A DNA stretch of 64,000 nucleotides from Salinigranum salinum (lineage in GTDB: Archaea > Halobacteriota > Halobacteria > Halobacteriales > Haloferacaceae): NCBI RefSeq assembly GCF_009176545.1, contig NZ_VTOJ01000001.1, forward strand, positions 1,860,001 through 1,924,000, written 5' to 3'. Numbering within the stretch: the stretch's first letter is position 1; every line of letters starts with the position of its first letter. A program made the translations under genes and the position numbers. Shown here one piece after another: positions 26,581-34,776 of the stretch. The notes below the pieces were generated by a model. That model was given only the letters and a program-made list of their open reading frames with translations, had not been told where the DNA came from and ran no database searches.

Positions 26581-28386
26581 CTACTCTACCGTGACACTCT
26601 TGGCGAGGTTGCGCGGTTTGTCGATCGACCGCCCCTTCCGTTTCGCCACGTGGTACGCGAACAGCTGGAAACAGACGTTCGCGATCAGCGGCGAGAGCAC
26701 GCCGAGTTCGGGCACCTCGAAGGAGACGTCGAGGAACTTCTCGGCGTCCTCGATCGACGTACAGCCGAGCACCGGCGCGCCGCGTGACTCGACCTCCTTG
26801 ACGTTGTTGAGCGTCGCCTTCGGGTTCGCCCCCTCCGAGAGGACGGCGAGGACGGACGACTCGGGCGTGACGAGCGCCAGCGGCCCGTGTTTCAGTTCGC
26901 CGGCGGCGAACCCCTCGGCGTGGACGTACGCGATCTCCTTGAGCTTCAGCGCCCCCTCGAGCGCGACGGGGTAGCCCAGTTTCCGGCCGATAAAGAAGAA
27001 CGCCTCGTCGTCGGCGTGTTCCTCGGCAGCCTCGCGGATGGCCTGCTCGGCGTCGAGCACCTGCTGGACGGCACCTGGGAGCTTCCGAACGTTCGAGAGG
27101 AACTCGATGGATCTGGTCGTGGACATGACCCCGCGTGCGCGGGCGAGAGAGACGGTCAGGAGCGCGAGCGTCGCGACCTGCGAGACGAACGTCTTGGTCG
27201 CCGCGACGCCGATCTCGGGCCCGGCCCTGATGAAGACGGTGTCGTCGGCCTCGCGAGTGACGGTGCTCCCGAGCGTGTTCGTCACCGCGAGGCTCCGGGC
27301 ACCGGCGCGTTTCGCGCGGCGGAGCGCCGAGAGCGTATCGGCCGTCTCCCCGCTCTGTGTGACGGGGATCACGAGGGTTCGCCAGGGGTCGCGCCCGCCG
27401 TCGAACTCGTACTCGCTCGCGATCTCGGCCGAGGCCCGCACGTCGGCCAGCGTCTCGACCAGGCGGGCGGCGTACATGCCGGCGTGATACGATGTGCCGC
27501 AGGCGACGAACGTCACCTCGTCGAGCGAGTTGAGGTACTCCTTCGGGAGTTCGAGGTCGAGGTCGACCTTGCCCGCGAGTTCGTCGATCCGGCCCGAGAG
27601 CGTCTGCCGGAGCGCCGTGGGCTGTTCGTGGATCTCCTTGAGCATGTAGTGCTCGTAGCCGCTCTTCTCGGCCGCCTCGGCCTCCCACTCCACGTGGTCG
27701 CGGGGCCGGTCGACGACCTCACCGTCGTTCGTGATCTCGACCCCCGTTCTCGTGAGCACCGCGACGTCGCCGTCCTCGACGTACGTCACTTCACGGCTGT
27801 GTTCGAGGAACGCGGTGACGTCGCTGGCGATGAAGCTCCCGGTCTCGCCGTGGCCCACGACGAGGGGGCTGTCCTGTCGTGCCGCGACGATCCCGTCGAA
27901 GTCGACGGCGACGACGCCGAGGGCGAACGTCCCCTCGAGCCGGTCGAGCACGCGGGTGACCGCGGTGGGCAGGTCGTCGCCCGCCGCGAGCCGCTCTTCG
28001 ACGAGGTGTGGCACGACCTCGGTGTCGGTTTCGGACGTGAAGGTGTGCCCGTCGCGTTCGAGCTCCTCACGGAGCGTGTCGTAGTTCTCGATGATCCCGT
28101 TGTGGACGACGGCGACGTCGCCACCGCAGTCAGTGTGCGGGTGGGCGTTTGCGTCCGTCGGTTCACCGTGGGTGCTCCAGCGGGTGTGGCCGATACCGAC
28201 GGTCGTCTCGTCGTCGGGGAGGACGAGGTCTTTGATCCGACCAGCCTGCTTGAACAGGCGGATCCCCTCGTCCCCACGGAGCGAGACGCCGACCGAGTCG
28301 TAGCCGCGGTATTCGAGATTCTCCAGACCGGTGCGGAGAATCGGCAGTGCCGGTTCGTCACCAACGTAGCCGATGATTCCACACAT
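26581..28386 (-). CDS. glmS: Glutamine--fructose-6-phosphate aminotransferase (isomerizing)
   Basis: A 601-residue enzyme making glucosamine-6-phosphate from fructose-6-phosphate and glutamine, the entry to UDP-GlcNAc. After Met comes the catalytic Cys2 of the Ntn-type glutaminase ('MCGIIGYVGDEPALP'), with 'RGYDSVGVS', 'GIGHTRWSTHGEPTDANAHP' and 'VVHNGIIENY'. Two SIS sugar-isomerase domains follow ('ACGTSYHAGMYAARL', 'VTQSGETADTLSALR', 'GAEL'-type 'AAGELKHGPLALV') and the C-terminus ends 'RNLAKSVTVE' as in typical GlmS. The ATG at 28386 is fixed by the need for Cys2. It begins 1 bp after the stop of the GlmU-like gene, so the two are coupled. Confidence 0.97.
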   Translation of the reverse strand: MCGIIGYVGDEPALPILRTGLENLEYRGYDSVGVSLRGDEGIRLFKQAGRIKDLVLPDDETTVGIGHTRWSTHGEPTDANAHPHTDCGGDVAVVHNGIIENYDTLREELERDGHTFTSETDTEVVPHLVEERLAAGDDLPTAVTRVLDRLEGTFALGVVAVDFDGIVAARQDSPLVVGHGETGSFIASDVTAFLEHSREVTYVEDGDVAVLTRTGVEITNDGEVVDRPRDHVEWEAEAAEKSGYEHYMLKEIHEQPTALRQTLSGRIDELAGKVDLDLELPKEYLNSLDEVTFVACGTSYHAGMYAARLVETLADVRASAEIASEYEFDGGRDPWRTLVIPVTQSGETADTLSALRRAKRAGARSLAVTNTLGSTVTREADDTVFIRAGPEIGVAATKTFVSQVATLALLTVSLARARGVMSTTRSIEFLSNVRKLPGAVQQVLDAEQAIREAAEEHADDEAFFFIGRKLGYPVALEGALKLKEIAYVHAEGFAAGELKHGPLALVTPESSVLAVLSEGANPKATLNNVKEVESRGAPVLGCTSIEDAEKFLDVSFEVPELGVLSPLIANVCFQLFAYHVAKRKGRSIDKPRNLAKSVTVE

Positions 28387-28387
28387 G

Positions 28388-29545
28388 TCATCCCCTCCTG
28401 ACCGTCGCGTTGTCCTCCAGCGGCCCGTCGACCGTCGCCCCCTCGTAGACGTGGACGTTGTTGCCGACGATCGACCCCGGTGCGAGGGTGACGCCGCCGG
28501 CGAGCGTGGCGTTGTCGCCGACGACCGCGCCCAGCCGGACGGACTCGTACAGTTCCCCCGCGAGCGCGAGCGTCGCCAGCCCACCCTCCGCCGTACAGTT
28601 GGGTCCGACGACGGAGTTCGAGCCCACGACGCAGTCGCGCAGCACCGTGCCCGCCCTGATCGTCGCGTCGGGGAGGACCACCGAGTTCGAGACCACGGCG
28701 TTCGCGCCGATCTCCGCGTTGTCTCCGAGACTGGTCCCCGCCAACACCGTCGCGTTCGGGTGAACGCGGACGTCGTCGGCGACGTCGACTGGTCCCGTGA
28801 CGGTCGCCGCGTCGTGGACGACCGCCGCGTCGTCGAGCCGACCGCCGGTGGTGTCGAGAACCCCTGCGTTCACCGAGAGGAGGTCCCACGGCTCGGAGAC
28901 GTCGAGCCACCGCCCGTCGTACCGGACCGCCCAGACGTCGGTGTCGACGGCCAGCCGATTGAACGCCGCGGTGATCGGCACCTCGCCGACCGTCTCGACG
29001 TTCCGGATGACGTCGAAGATTCCCGTAGTGAACTTGTAGACGCCGGCGTTGATCAGCTCGCTCATCGCGGTGTGTTCCGGCGGTTTCTCCTCGATCGAGA
29101 GCACCCGGTTTCCCTCGACCTCGACGACGCCGTACGAACTCGGCGTCTCGGAACGGCTGACGGCGAGCGCCGGTGCCGGCGTCGACGCGTCGGCGACCTC
29201 CGAGACGAGTGAACTGTCGATGATCCGGTCGCCGTTCAGGACGACGAAATCGTCGTCGACGTACGACTCGGCCTGTTCGACCGCGTGACCGGTCCCGAGC
29301 TGTTTCTCCTGTACCGCGTAGGTGATGTCGACCCCCCAGTCGTTGCCGTCTCCGAAGTGACTCTGGATCCGCTCGCGCTTGTAGCCGACGACGAGAACGA
29401 TGTCGTCGAAACCAGCGTCGGCGACGGCCTCGACCACGTACTCGAGGAGTGGGCGGTTCGCGATAGGCACCATCGGTTTCGGCCTCGTTCGAGTGAGTGG
29501 CCTGAGACGCATCCCCTCTCCCGCCGCAAGGATGACTGCATGCAT
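28388..29545 (-). CDS. Bifunctional-type sugar-1-phosphate nucleotidylyltransferase (GlmU-like)
   Basis: A 385-residue protein with an N-terminal nucleotidyltransferase domain ('VILAAGEGMRLRPLTRTRPK', 'QLGTGHAVEQA', 'FVVLNGD') and a C-terminal left-handed beta-helix of hexapeptide repeats from about residue 245 ('GDNAEIGANAVVSNSVVLPD'). Archaeal enzymes of this build make UDP-GlcNAc or UDP-Glc/dTDP-Glc. Its pairing with glmS, one base apart, points to UDP-GlcNAc. The ATG at 29545 precedes the nucleotide-binding loop directly; upstream in-frame codons cross the promoter. A minus-strand TATA-like 'agtaaataaattc' lies about 25 bp upstream. Confidence 0.88.
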   Translation of the reverse strand: MHAVILAAGEGMRLRPLTRTRPKPMVPIANRPLLEYVVEAVADAGFDDIVLVVGYKRERIQSHFGDGNDWGVDITYAVQEKQLGTGHAVEQAESYVDDDFVVLNGDRIIDSSLVSEVADASTPAPALAVSRSETPSSYGVVEVEGNRVLSIEEKPPEHTAMSELINAGVYKFTTGIFDVIRNVETVGEVPITAAFNRLAVDTDVWAVRYDGRWLDVSEPWDLLSVNAGVLDTTGGRLDDAAVVHDAATVTGPVDVADDVRVHPNATVLAGTSLGDNAEIGANAVVSNSVVLPDATIRAGTVLRDCVVGSNSVVGPNCTAEGGLATLALAGELYESVRLGAVVGDNATLAGGVTLAPGSIVGNNVHVYEGATVDGPLEDNATVRRG

Positions 29546-29651
29546 ACTCGTCTCCCCGTTGGGAAGTGCAATGAATTTATTTACTCGTCCGGTTTGCAAA
29601 ATCGCATCATCCGACCGGGAGGGGACGACGCGTGGAAGAGCGGAAGTGTTA

Positions 29652-29658
29652 TTTAAAC
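29652..29658 (+). promoter_or_regulatory. TATA box of aglJ
   Basis: 'gttatttaaacgatg' places a TTTAAA-type box about 24 bp before the aglJ ATG, the classic haloarchaeal leaderless arrangement. The same 130-bp gap also holds the opposing TATA-like element for the glmU/glmS unit, so the two promoters are divergent and close. Confidence 0.6.
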
Positions 29659-29675
29659 GATGGGCGTTAGCGCCG

Positions 29676-30596
29676 ATGATGCCCCATCCCGACGACGTCT
29701 GCGTCCTCGTACCGACGCTCGATGAGGTCGAGACCATCGCCGGCGTCGTCGTCGGCTACCACGAGGAGGGGTTCGAGAACGTCCTGATCGTCGACGGTGG
29801 ATCGACCGACGGCACTCGCGAGGCCGCCGAGTCGGCAGGCGCCCGCGTCGTCGTCCAGTCCGGGTCGGGCAAGGGACAGGCGGTCCGCGAGGCGGTCACC
29901 GACCACGTCGACACGCCGTACGTCCTGATGGTCGACGGCGACGGCACCTACCTGCCGGAGGACGCCGAGACGATGCTGGCCCCGCTCGACGACGGCTACG
30001 ATCACGTCATCGGCGACCGCTTCGCCGACATGCGCGACGGGGCGATGTCGCGGCTGAACCGGGTCGGAAACCGGCTGTTCAACCGGGCGTTCGCGTTCAT
30101 CCACGGCACCGACTTCGGCGACATCCTCTCGGGTTACCGGGCGTTCACCCGGGAGTCGTTCGAGGAGATGACGCTCTCGGCGGAGGGGTTCGGGATCGAG
30201 ACGGAGATGGCCGTCGAGTGTGCCAAACACCGGATCAAGACCACGGTCGTGTCCATCACGTACCTCCCCCGGCCCTCGGGGTCGAACACGAACCTCAGCC
30301 CGCTCCGCGACGGCAGCATCATCCTGCTCGAACTGTACCGACGCGCCAAGACCAACAACCCCCTCTTTTATTTCGGGAGCGTCGGGTTCGTCGCGACTGC
30401 GATCGGTCTCGGCATCGGGATCTGGGTCGGCGTCGAGTGGGTGACGCGGAGCATCTCGCACGAGGTGATGGCCGTCGTCTCGGCGTTCGCGATCCTCTTC
30501 GGCGTGCAGTTGCTGATGTTCGGCGTCCTCTCGGACCTCATCTTCTCGCTCCACCGCGAGCAGATGCAGCGGCTCGAACGACTCGAAGAGGAGTGA
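29676..30596 (+). CDS. aglJ: Dolichyl-phosphate hexose transferase AglJ-like (GT2)
   Basis: A 306-residue GT2 enzyme that, in Haloferax, adds the first sugar of the N-glycan to dolichyl phosphate. The GT-A domain shows 'VLVPTLDEVETIAGVVVGY', 'LIVDGGSTDGT', 'GSGKGQAVREAV' and 'YVLMVDGDGTYLPEDA'. 'FGDILSGYRAFTRES' and 'EGFGIETEMAVECAKH' are the acceptor blocks of DPM1-like enzymes. Two C-terminal membrane helices (about residues 228-285) follow. Two ATGs are adjacent (29676, 29679); either gives a leaderless start behind the TTTAAA box. It is divergent from the UDP-sugar genes. Confidence 0.88.
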   Translation: MMPHPDDVCVLVPTLDEVETIAGVVVGYHEEGFENVLIVDGGSTDGTREAAESAGARVVVQSGSGKGQAVREAVTDHVDTPYVLMVDGDGTYLPEDAETMLAPLDDGYDHVIGDRFADMRDGAMSRLNRVGNRLFNRAFAFIHGTDFGDILSGYRAFTRESFEEMTLSAEGFGIETEMAVECAKHRIKTTVVSITYLPRPSGSNTNLSPLRDGSIILLELYRRAKTNNPLFYFGSVGFVATAIGLGIGIWVGVEWVTRSISHEVMAVVSAFAILFGVQLLMFGVLSDLIFSLHREQMQRLERLEEE

Positions 30597-30648
30597 GACG
30601 GCGTCGAGTCACGGTTAGGGTCGGGCGAGAGCGCGGCGGGTTCGGGGT

Positions 30649-30972
30649 TCAGAAGGGAAGCAGACCACGGAGTCGACCGACGAGGCTGTTCGAAGCGGAC
30701 GCACGGTACTCCTCGAACACCGGGTGGAGTTCGTCGAGGAGGTCGCGTTTCGACTCGAACCTCGTCGCCGGTGCGGCCTCGAGGATCTCCGACAGCGCGA
30801 CCGTGCCACCGGAGGCGTCGTACGACACCTCGACGTCGCCGACCGCTCTGATTACCTCCTCGGCGGTCGCGGGGTAGTCGATCCGGTCGTCGAGGTGCGG
30901 TTCGAGCGCCGCGATACCGAACTCGATGTGGTCCGTATCGGACTCGTCCTGTTGTGGTGGCCTGACGCCCAT
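30649..30972 (-). CDS. DUF5789-family haloarchaeal protein
   Basis: A 107-residue acidic protein. The central region 'HIEFGIAALEPHLDDRIDYP' followed by 'TAEEVIRAVGDVEVSY' and 'FESKRDLLDELHPVFEEYR' fits a small conserved haloarchaeal domain that I recognise as DUF5789; no activity is assigned to it. The N-terminal ~15 residues are polar and the C-terminus ends in a basic/hydrophobic 'VGRLRGLLPF'. It converges on aglJ from the opposite strand and is divergent from the ribbon-helix-helix gene at 31103. Confidence 0.72.
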   Translation of the reverse strand: MGVRPPQQDESDTDHIEFGIAALEPHLDDRIDYPATAEEVIRAVGDVEVSYDASGGTVALSEILEAAPATRFESKRDLLDELHPVFEEYRASASNSLVGRLRGLLPF

Positions 30973-31102
30973 TATCGTCCGTTACGCAGTCCCCCATTGA
31001 AAAACCCCCGAAGCGCTCTTTCGAGCGAACGGGATCGATGTTCGACGGCTCGGGCGGCGACAGTCCGCAAACGGTAACCCACACCGTCTCGTCCGTTCGG
31101 TC

Positions 31103-31312
31103 ATGGCGGAGTACACCACGGTCTCGATCCCGAAAGACCTCGCCGAACGCGTCGACGAAACGATCGAGGGGACGAGCTTCTCCTCGACGAGCGACCTCGT
31201 GCGGTTCCTGCTCCGGAGTATCGTCATCCAGTACGAGCAGTCGGACGGCCTGACCGAGGCGGAGTTCGAGGAGATCACGGATCAGCTCGTCGATCTCGGC
31301 TACCTCGAGTAG
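31103..31312 (+). CDS. Ribbon-helix-helix (CopG-like) protein with an LGYxE tail
   Basis: A 69-residue protein. 'YTTVSIPKDLAERVDETIE' then 'STSDLVRFLLRSIVIQYEQ' is a clear ribbon-helix-helix pattern, so it probably binds DNA as a dimer. Its C-terminus 'EEITDQLVDLGYLE' resembles the tails of the small protein at 20468 and of two AlkP enzymes. The ATG lies in 'ggtcatggcggag' and gives the beta strand at residues 4-8. No partner toxin is adjacent, so an antitoxin role is not supported. Confidence 0.78.
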   Translation: MAEYTTVSIPKDLAERVDETIEGTSFSSTSDLVRFLLRSIVIQYEQSDGLTEAEFEEITDQLVDLGYLE

Positions 31313-31341
31313 TTCCTGGGCGGTGGATCACCCACGAACGG

Positions 31342-31842
31342 TCAGGAGGGGACGTCTTCGAGCGTCTCCTCCGGCGGCACCGCGTCGACCTCCCTGAGCG
31401 TCAACTGGTTGCCCGAGCGGTCGTACGCGCGGAGCGCTGCCCGGTCCCACGGCGGCACGGCGACGAGCACCGCGGCCGCGAAGTCGTCGCGCTTCGTCGG
31501 TCCCCGCGGGCCCTGCGGATGGGCGTGAAACCGCGCACGCCCTCGGCCGGCCGGCGTCGACAGATCGAGACCGAACACCGCGGTGACGGAACGTCCGGCT
31601 TCGGGGAGGTAGAAGTGTGACAGCACGGGGGCGTCCCCGTCGAGCCCGATGTCGGCGTCGAACGCTCCCGCAGGGGTCGACGTCAGAACGACGCTGACCG
31701 GATCGGGCTCGGCGGCCTCGCTCATGTCGAGGAGCACGTCGAGCAGCGCGCTCGTGACGTGTATCGACTGACGGTCGTCGGAGTCCGTCTCCGTCCTCGT
31801 ATCGCCAGCGTCCGGACCCGATCTGTCGCGCGGTTCGTTCAC
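31342..31842 (-). CDS. JAMM/MPN+-like putative metalloprotease
   Basis: A 166-residue protein (GTG start) whose second half contains 'RFHAHPQGPRGPTKRDDFAA', an H-x-H-x7-T-x2-D arrangement matching the zinc ligands of JAMM/MPN+ isopeptidases. A Glu in 'SEAAEPDPVSVVL' precedes 'TSTPAG', at the place where JAMM proteins carry the catalytic Glu. Archaeal JAMM proteins such as HvJAMM1 remove SAMP ubiquitin-like modifiers. The GTG at 31842 was chosen because a T-rich TATA-like element lies about 27 bp before it on the minus strand; an ATG at 31890 is the alternative. Fold assignment is from the motif alone. Confidence 0.6.
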   Translation of the reverse strand: MNEPRDRSGPDAGDTRTETDSDDRQSIHVTSALLDVLLDMSEAAEPDPVSVVLTSTPAGAFDADIGLDGDAPVLSHFYLPEAGRSVTAVFGLDLSTPAGRGRARFHAHPQGPRGPTKRDDFAAAVLVAVPPWDRAALRAYDRSGNQLTLREVDAVPPEETLEDVPS

Positions 31843-31933
31843 GCTCCCGTTACGTACTCGGTGCGGAAAAAGCGTGTCGGAGTCGTCCACGCCCGACCCC
31901 GGTCGTCGCAGCCGACGTGTCGGTGTCCCCTCC

Positions 31934-32659
31934 CTACAGCATCTCCCGCAGGGCGCTGGCGTACGCCGACGGGAGGCGCGACCGGGCGTTGTCGAGCGCG
32001 TCGTGGAGGGCGGTCGTCGCGTCCTCGAACACGCCCGCTCCGTGACCCACGAGCACTCGCTCCGGTTCGAGCCCGTGGAAGGCTCGCTTCGGCGGGACGG
32101 GACGGAGCATCGGGTGGACGCCCAGCCGTTCGCCGGACGCGCAGAAGTACGACGCCGTGCCGAGCGCCTCGGGCACGACGAGCGTCCCCGTCTCGTCGTG
32201 GTAGAGACCGACTTCCTGCCACGGCGGGAGGGAGCGGTTCACGATCGTCAGCGCACGGTAGCCCGTGTCCGCGAGCTCCCGACCGAAGCGTTCGGTGGGC
32301 GCGTCGAGTTTCGACGCCACCCCAGTCATCCAGTCCGGGACGTACACCGGCACGTCGTGTCGGCGGGCGACCGCGGCCGCGTCGCGCTTGTGTCGGTCGA
32401 GGCAGACGACGACGCCGGCGACCTCGCCTACGGAGGCGAGCAGGTCGTCGACGCCGGGCGCGTCGACCGGGTCGATCACCCACGCCTCCCCGTCGCTAGA
32501 CTGAGTCTCACTGTCCGCGGCGCTTCGTTCCACGCTGTCGACGCCCAGCACGTGGCTCGCGCGCTGCATCCCCTCGTCGGGGTGTGCGATCCATCCGACG
32601 CCGCCGTCCCACCGGTCGATCTCCTGCAACTGACCCGTTCCGCGACCCTTCATCGGCAT
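31934..32659 (-). CDS. Metallo-beta-lactamase-fold-like haloarchaeal protein, ligands degenerate
   Basis: A 241-residue protein. The layout 'HVLGVDS', 'AWVIDPVDAPGVDDLL', 'GVVVCLDRHKRDAAAVARRH', 'VPVYVPDW' follows the strand order of MBL-fold hydrolases. However, the HxHxDH motif is reduced to 'LDRHKRDAA', so zinc chemistry like that of active members is doubtful. 'RVLVGHGAGVFEDA' near residue 200 resembles the usual 'PGHG' strand. The ATG at 32659 is used; a second ATG two codons on is equally possible. Role unknown; it is divergent from the VOC gene. Confidence 0.65.
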   Translation of the reverse strand: MPMKGRGTGQLQEIDRWDGGVGWIAHPDEGMQRASHVLGVDSVERSAADSETQSSDGEAWVIDPVDAPGVDDLLASVGEVAGVVVCLDRHKRDAAAVARRHDVPVYVPDWMTGVASKLDAPTERFGRELADTGYRALTIVNRSLPPWQEVGLYHDETGTLVVPEALGTASYFCASGERLGVHPMLRPVPPKRAFHGLEPERVLVGHGAGVFEDATTALHDALDNARSRLPSAYASALREML

Positions 32660-32813
32660 GTCCCACTGCAGGTGTCGGACGCGGATAAGAAACCCGACTG
32701 CGCCCGCACGTGCGCGGTCGGTCACTCTGCGCGCGAGGCTGCTTGTGCACGACACCGACCTCGAGCCACCCCAACCGTATATCCGGTCGGCTCCCGAAAG
32801 GGGAGCGATACCG

Positions 32814-33515
32814 ATGCTCTCCGCGCTCACCCACCTCGCACTCGAAGTGAAGTACCTCGACCGGGCGCGTTCGTTCTACGTGGAACACTTCGGGCTCGAG
32901 CCCGCCCGCGTGTCCGATCGAGAGGTCACGTTCCAGGTCGGCGAGACGGCGGTCGTTCTCCGGCGGCCGAGTGGGGTCCCGCGCGGGGGCCTCCACGTCC
33001 ACTACGCCCTCGCGACCGGCGCGGACGCCTACGAGACGTGGGAGGCACGGCTCTCCGCGCTCCCGTCGACCGCGTTCGACTTCGGCGGGTCGCGGTCGCT
33101 GTACGTCGACGATCCCGACGACCACTGCGTCGAGGTCGGCACCGTCGCCGACCCCGACGCCGGGGACGACCTCGTCGGCGTCTTCGAGGTCGTCCTCGAG
33201 GTCGAGGAGCTGACGAGCGCGGTCGAACGCTACCGGGCGCTCGGCTTCGAGGTCGTCGATCGCGGTGATGACCGACGGCGGGTCCGGCTGCGGGGTCCCG
33301 TCGACCTGGAGCTCTGGGAGCCGCAGCTCGGGATCGCGGACGCTCGCGGCGGCGTCCACGTCGATCTGGGATTCGTCGCAGACGACCCGACTGCGGCCGC
33401 ACGGACGGTCGCCCCCGACGCCGGGATCGAGTCGATCGACGGCGGTGTGCGGGTCCGCGAGGCCGACGGACACGTCCTGACGTTCGTCGAGGGACGAACC
33501 GGACCACAGGCGTAA
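32814..33515 (+). CDS. VOC-superfamily (glyoxalase/dioxygenase-like) protein
   Basis: A 233-residue protein made of two VOC modules. The first is 'LTHLALEVKYLDRARSFYVE' to 'LYVDDPDDHCVEVGTV' (about residues 4-115), with His/Glu metal-type positions. The second, from about residue 120 ('VGVFEVVLEVEELTSAVERY') to 'GHVLTFVEG', is less conserved. Such proteins include glyoxalases, dioxygenases and resistance proteins; no substrate can be named. The start ATG follows 'ggggagcgataccg', with a TATA-like 'ccgtatatcc' about 35 bp upstream. It is followed 24 bp later by the cupin gene, so the two may be cotranscribed. Confidence 0.82.
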   Translation: MLSALTHLALEVKYLDRARSFYVEHFGLEPARVSDREVTFQVGETAVVLRRPSGVPRGGLHVHYALATGADAYETWEARLSALPSTAFDFGGSRSLYVDDPDDHCVEVGTVADPDAGDDLVGVFEVVLEVEELTSAVERYRALGFEVVDRGDDRRRVRLRGPVDLELWEPQLGIADARGGVHVDLGFVADDPTAAARTVAPDAGIESIDGGVRVREADGHVLTFVEGRTGPQA

Positions 33516-33539
33516 GCCACTGGCCCGTGGAGGGAGTGT

Positions 33540-34025
33540 ATGCCCTACCGGAAACGCCGCGTGGACGACGTCCCGAACGCACCGGCACCCTCTGCGGAGA
33601 AGAAGGAAGTCGACGAGGCGCTCGGCGTCGAGGCGTTCGGCTTCAACGTCTACACGGTCGAACCGGGCGAGCGGGTCCCGTGGGGGTACCACCACCACCC
33701 CCGACACGAGGAGCTGTTCTACGTGCTCGAGGGCGTGTTGACCGTCGACACGCCCGACGACCCGGTGATCGTCGAGGCCGGCGAGGCGCTCCACGTCCCG
33801 CCCGAGCATCCGAACCGCGCGCACAACGCGGGCGAGGCGGTCGTCAGGCTGATCGCGGTGGGAGCGCCGAAGGCGACCGACGAGGCCGTGATCGAGGAGC
33901 GGTGTCCGTCCTGTGGCGAGCAGACGGGACGGCGCGGGGAACGGGCGAACGACGGTGACACGGTGCGCCTGCACTGTACGGCGTGTGGTGCGGAGACGGA
34001 CCGCTTCGGTCGGAACAGCGGCTGA
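33540..34025 (+). CDS. Cupin-domain protein with C-terminal zinc ribbon
   Basis: A 161-residue protein. Residues about 30-110 form a cupin: motif 1 'VPWGYHHHPRHEELFYVLEG' contributes His and Glu metal ligands, and motif 2 is 'ALHVPPEHPNRAHNAGE'. A short zinc-ribbon follows: 'ERCPSCGEQ' and 'LHCTACGAE'. The combination suggests a small-molecule binding or sensing cupin with a structural or nucleic-acid-binding zinc module. No enzyme function can be given. It is in line with the VOC gene upstream. The end of the protein is 4 residues after the last zinc-ribbon strand. Confidence 0.82.
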   Translation: MPYRKRRVDDVPNAPAPSAEKKEVDEALGVEAFGFNVYTVEPGERVPWGYHHHPRHEELFYVLEGVLTVDTPDDPVIVEAGEALHVPPEHPNRAHNAGEAVVRLIAVGAPKATDEAVIEERCPSCGEQTGRRGERANDGDTVRLHCTACGAETDRFGRNSG

Positions 34026-34257
34026 GCGCTCGAGAAGGGGCGAACGGACGACACAGGGGCGGCTCGGCGGACGGGGTGTCGTCGCGTCGCGAACCGTCCG
34101 CCGACCGTGCTCAGTGCACGGAACCGGTGGCCGCCCGATCGGACAAAAACTCCGGGCCGGGCGGTCGTGAGGATGGGGTCGCCGCCGAAGGAGACGCCGT
34201 GGGGGAACGGAGAGAACGACGATCGCCGGCGAGAGAGGTCACGAGAAGCAGCTATGG

Positions 34258-34548
34258 TCAGGATAGGCGGTCCGTGTCGATCTGGACGCCGGGCGGGGCG
34301 ACGACGAGGAACTTCCGAAAGTGCATCAGTTCGCCGCCCATGTCCTTGACGTCGCGGGCGAAGCCGGCGGCGAGCTGGTTGAGGTCGCCCTCGATGGCGA
34401 GAAAGAGCACGCTCCCGCTCTCGACGGCGGCGATCCACTCCCCCGGCGGCGTCGACCCGTCGAGGACGCCGAGTATCACGTTCCCCTCGATGTCGTCCGT
34501 GTCGAGGTACTCCTCGGCGCTCCGGAGGTCGAGGTCGAAGTCGCTCAT
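34258..34548 (-). CDS. DUF5779-family haloarchaeal protein
   Basis: A 96-residue acidic protein beginning 'MSDFDLDLRSAEEYLD'. It has alternating strands and helices ('NVILGVLDGSTPPGEWIAAV', 'VLFLAIEGDLNQLAAGFARD') and ends 'FRKFLVVAPPGVQIDTDRLS'. I recognise the pattern as the small haloarchaeal DUF5779 family, which has no assigned function. The ATG at 34548 is preferred over one 26 codons upstream because the extra N-terminus is Arg-rich and noncoding in character. The 232 bp between the cupin gene and this one contain no gene that I can support. Confidence 0.72.
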   Translation of the reverse strand: MSDFDLDLRSAEEYLDTDDIEGNVILGVLDGSTPPGEWIAAVESGSVLFLAIEGDLNQLAAGFARDVKDMGGELMHFRKFLVVAPPGVQIDTDRLS

Positions 34549-34776
34549 GTCGAGTGGGTTGCGGTCACGCGAGAAAAACGTTCTGTCGGCTCTCCGTCCG
34601 ACGGTGGGGCGACCGGCAGCTCCCATCCAACACTGACCAGATCACGCCGACCGCGGATTCAGGATGGCACTGGACCGGACGGACGCATCTCGGTCCACGA
34701 GACTCCGTCTCTCGTGGTCGGTGGAGACGTCTGACCGAAACACCTTAGATTATTGCCAAATAACACTGACACTTGT

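Noticed and set aside
26887..28401. 504-residue plus-strand frame opposite glmS
   Set aside because: Antisense shadow of glmS, which carries Cys2 and both SIS domains.
31103..31890. Toxin-antitoxin pair formed by the ribbon-helix-helix gene and its neighbour
   Set aside because: The neighbour is convergent and has a JAMM-like motif rather than a PIN, RelE or other toxin domain.
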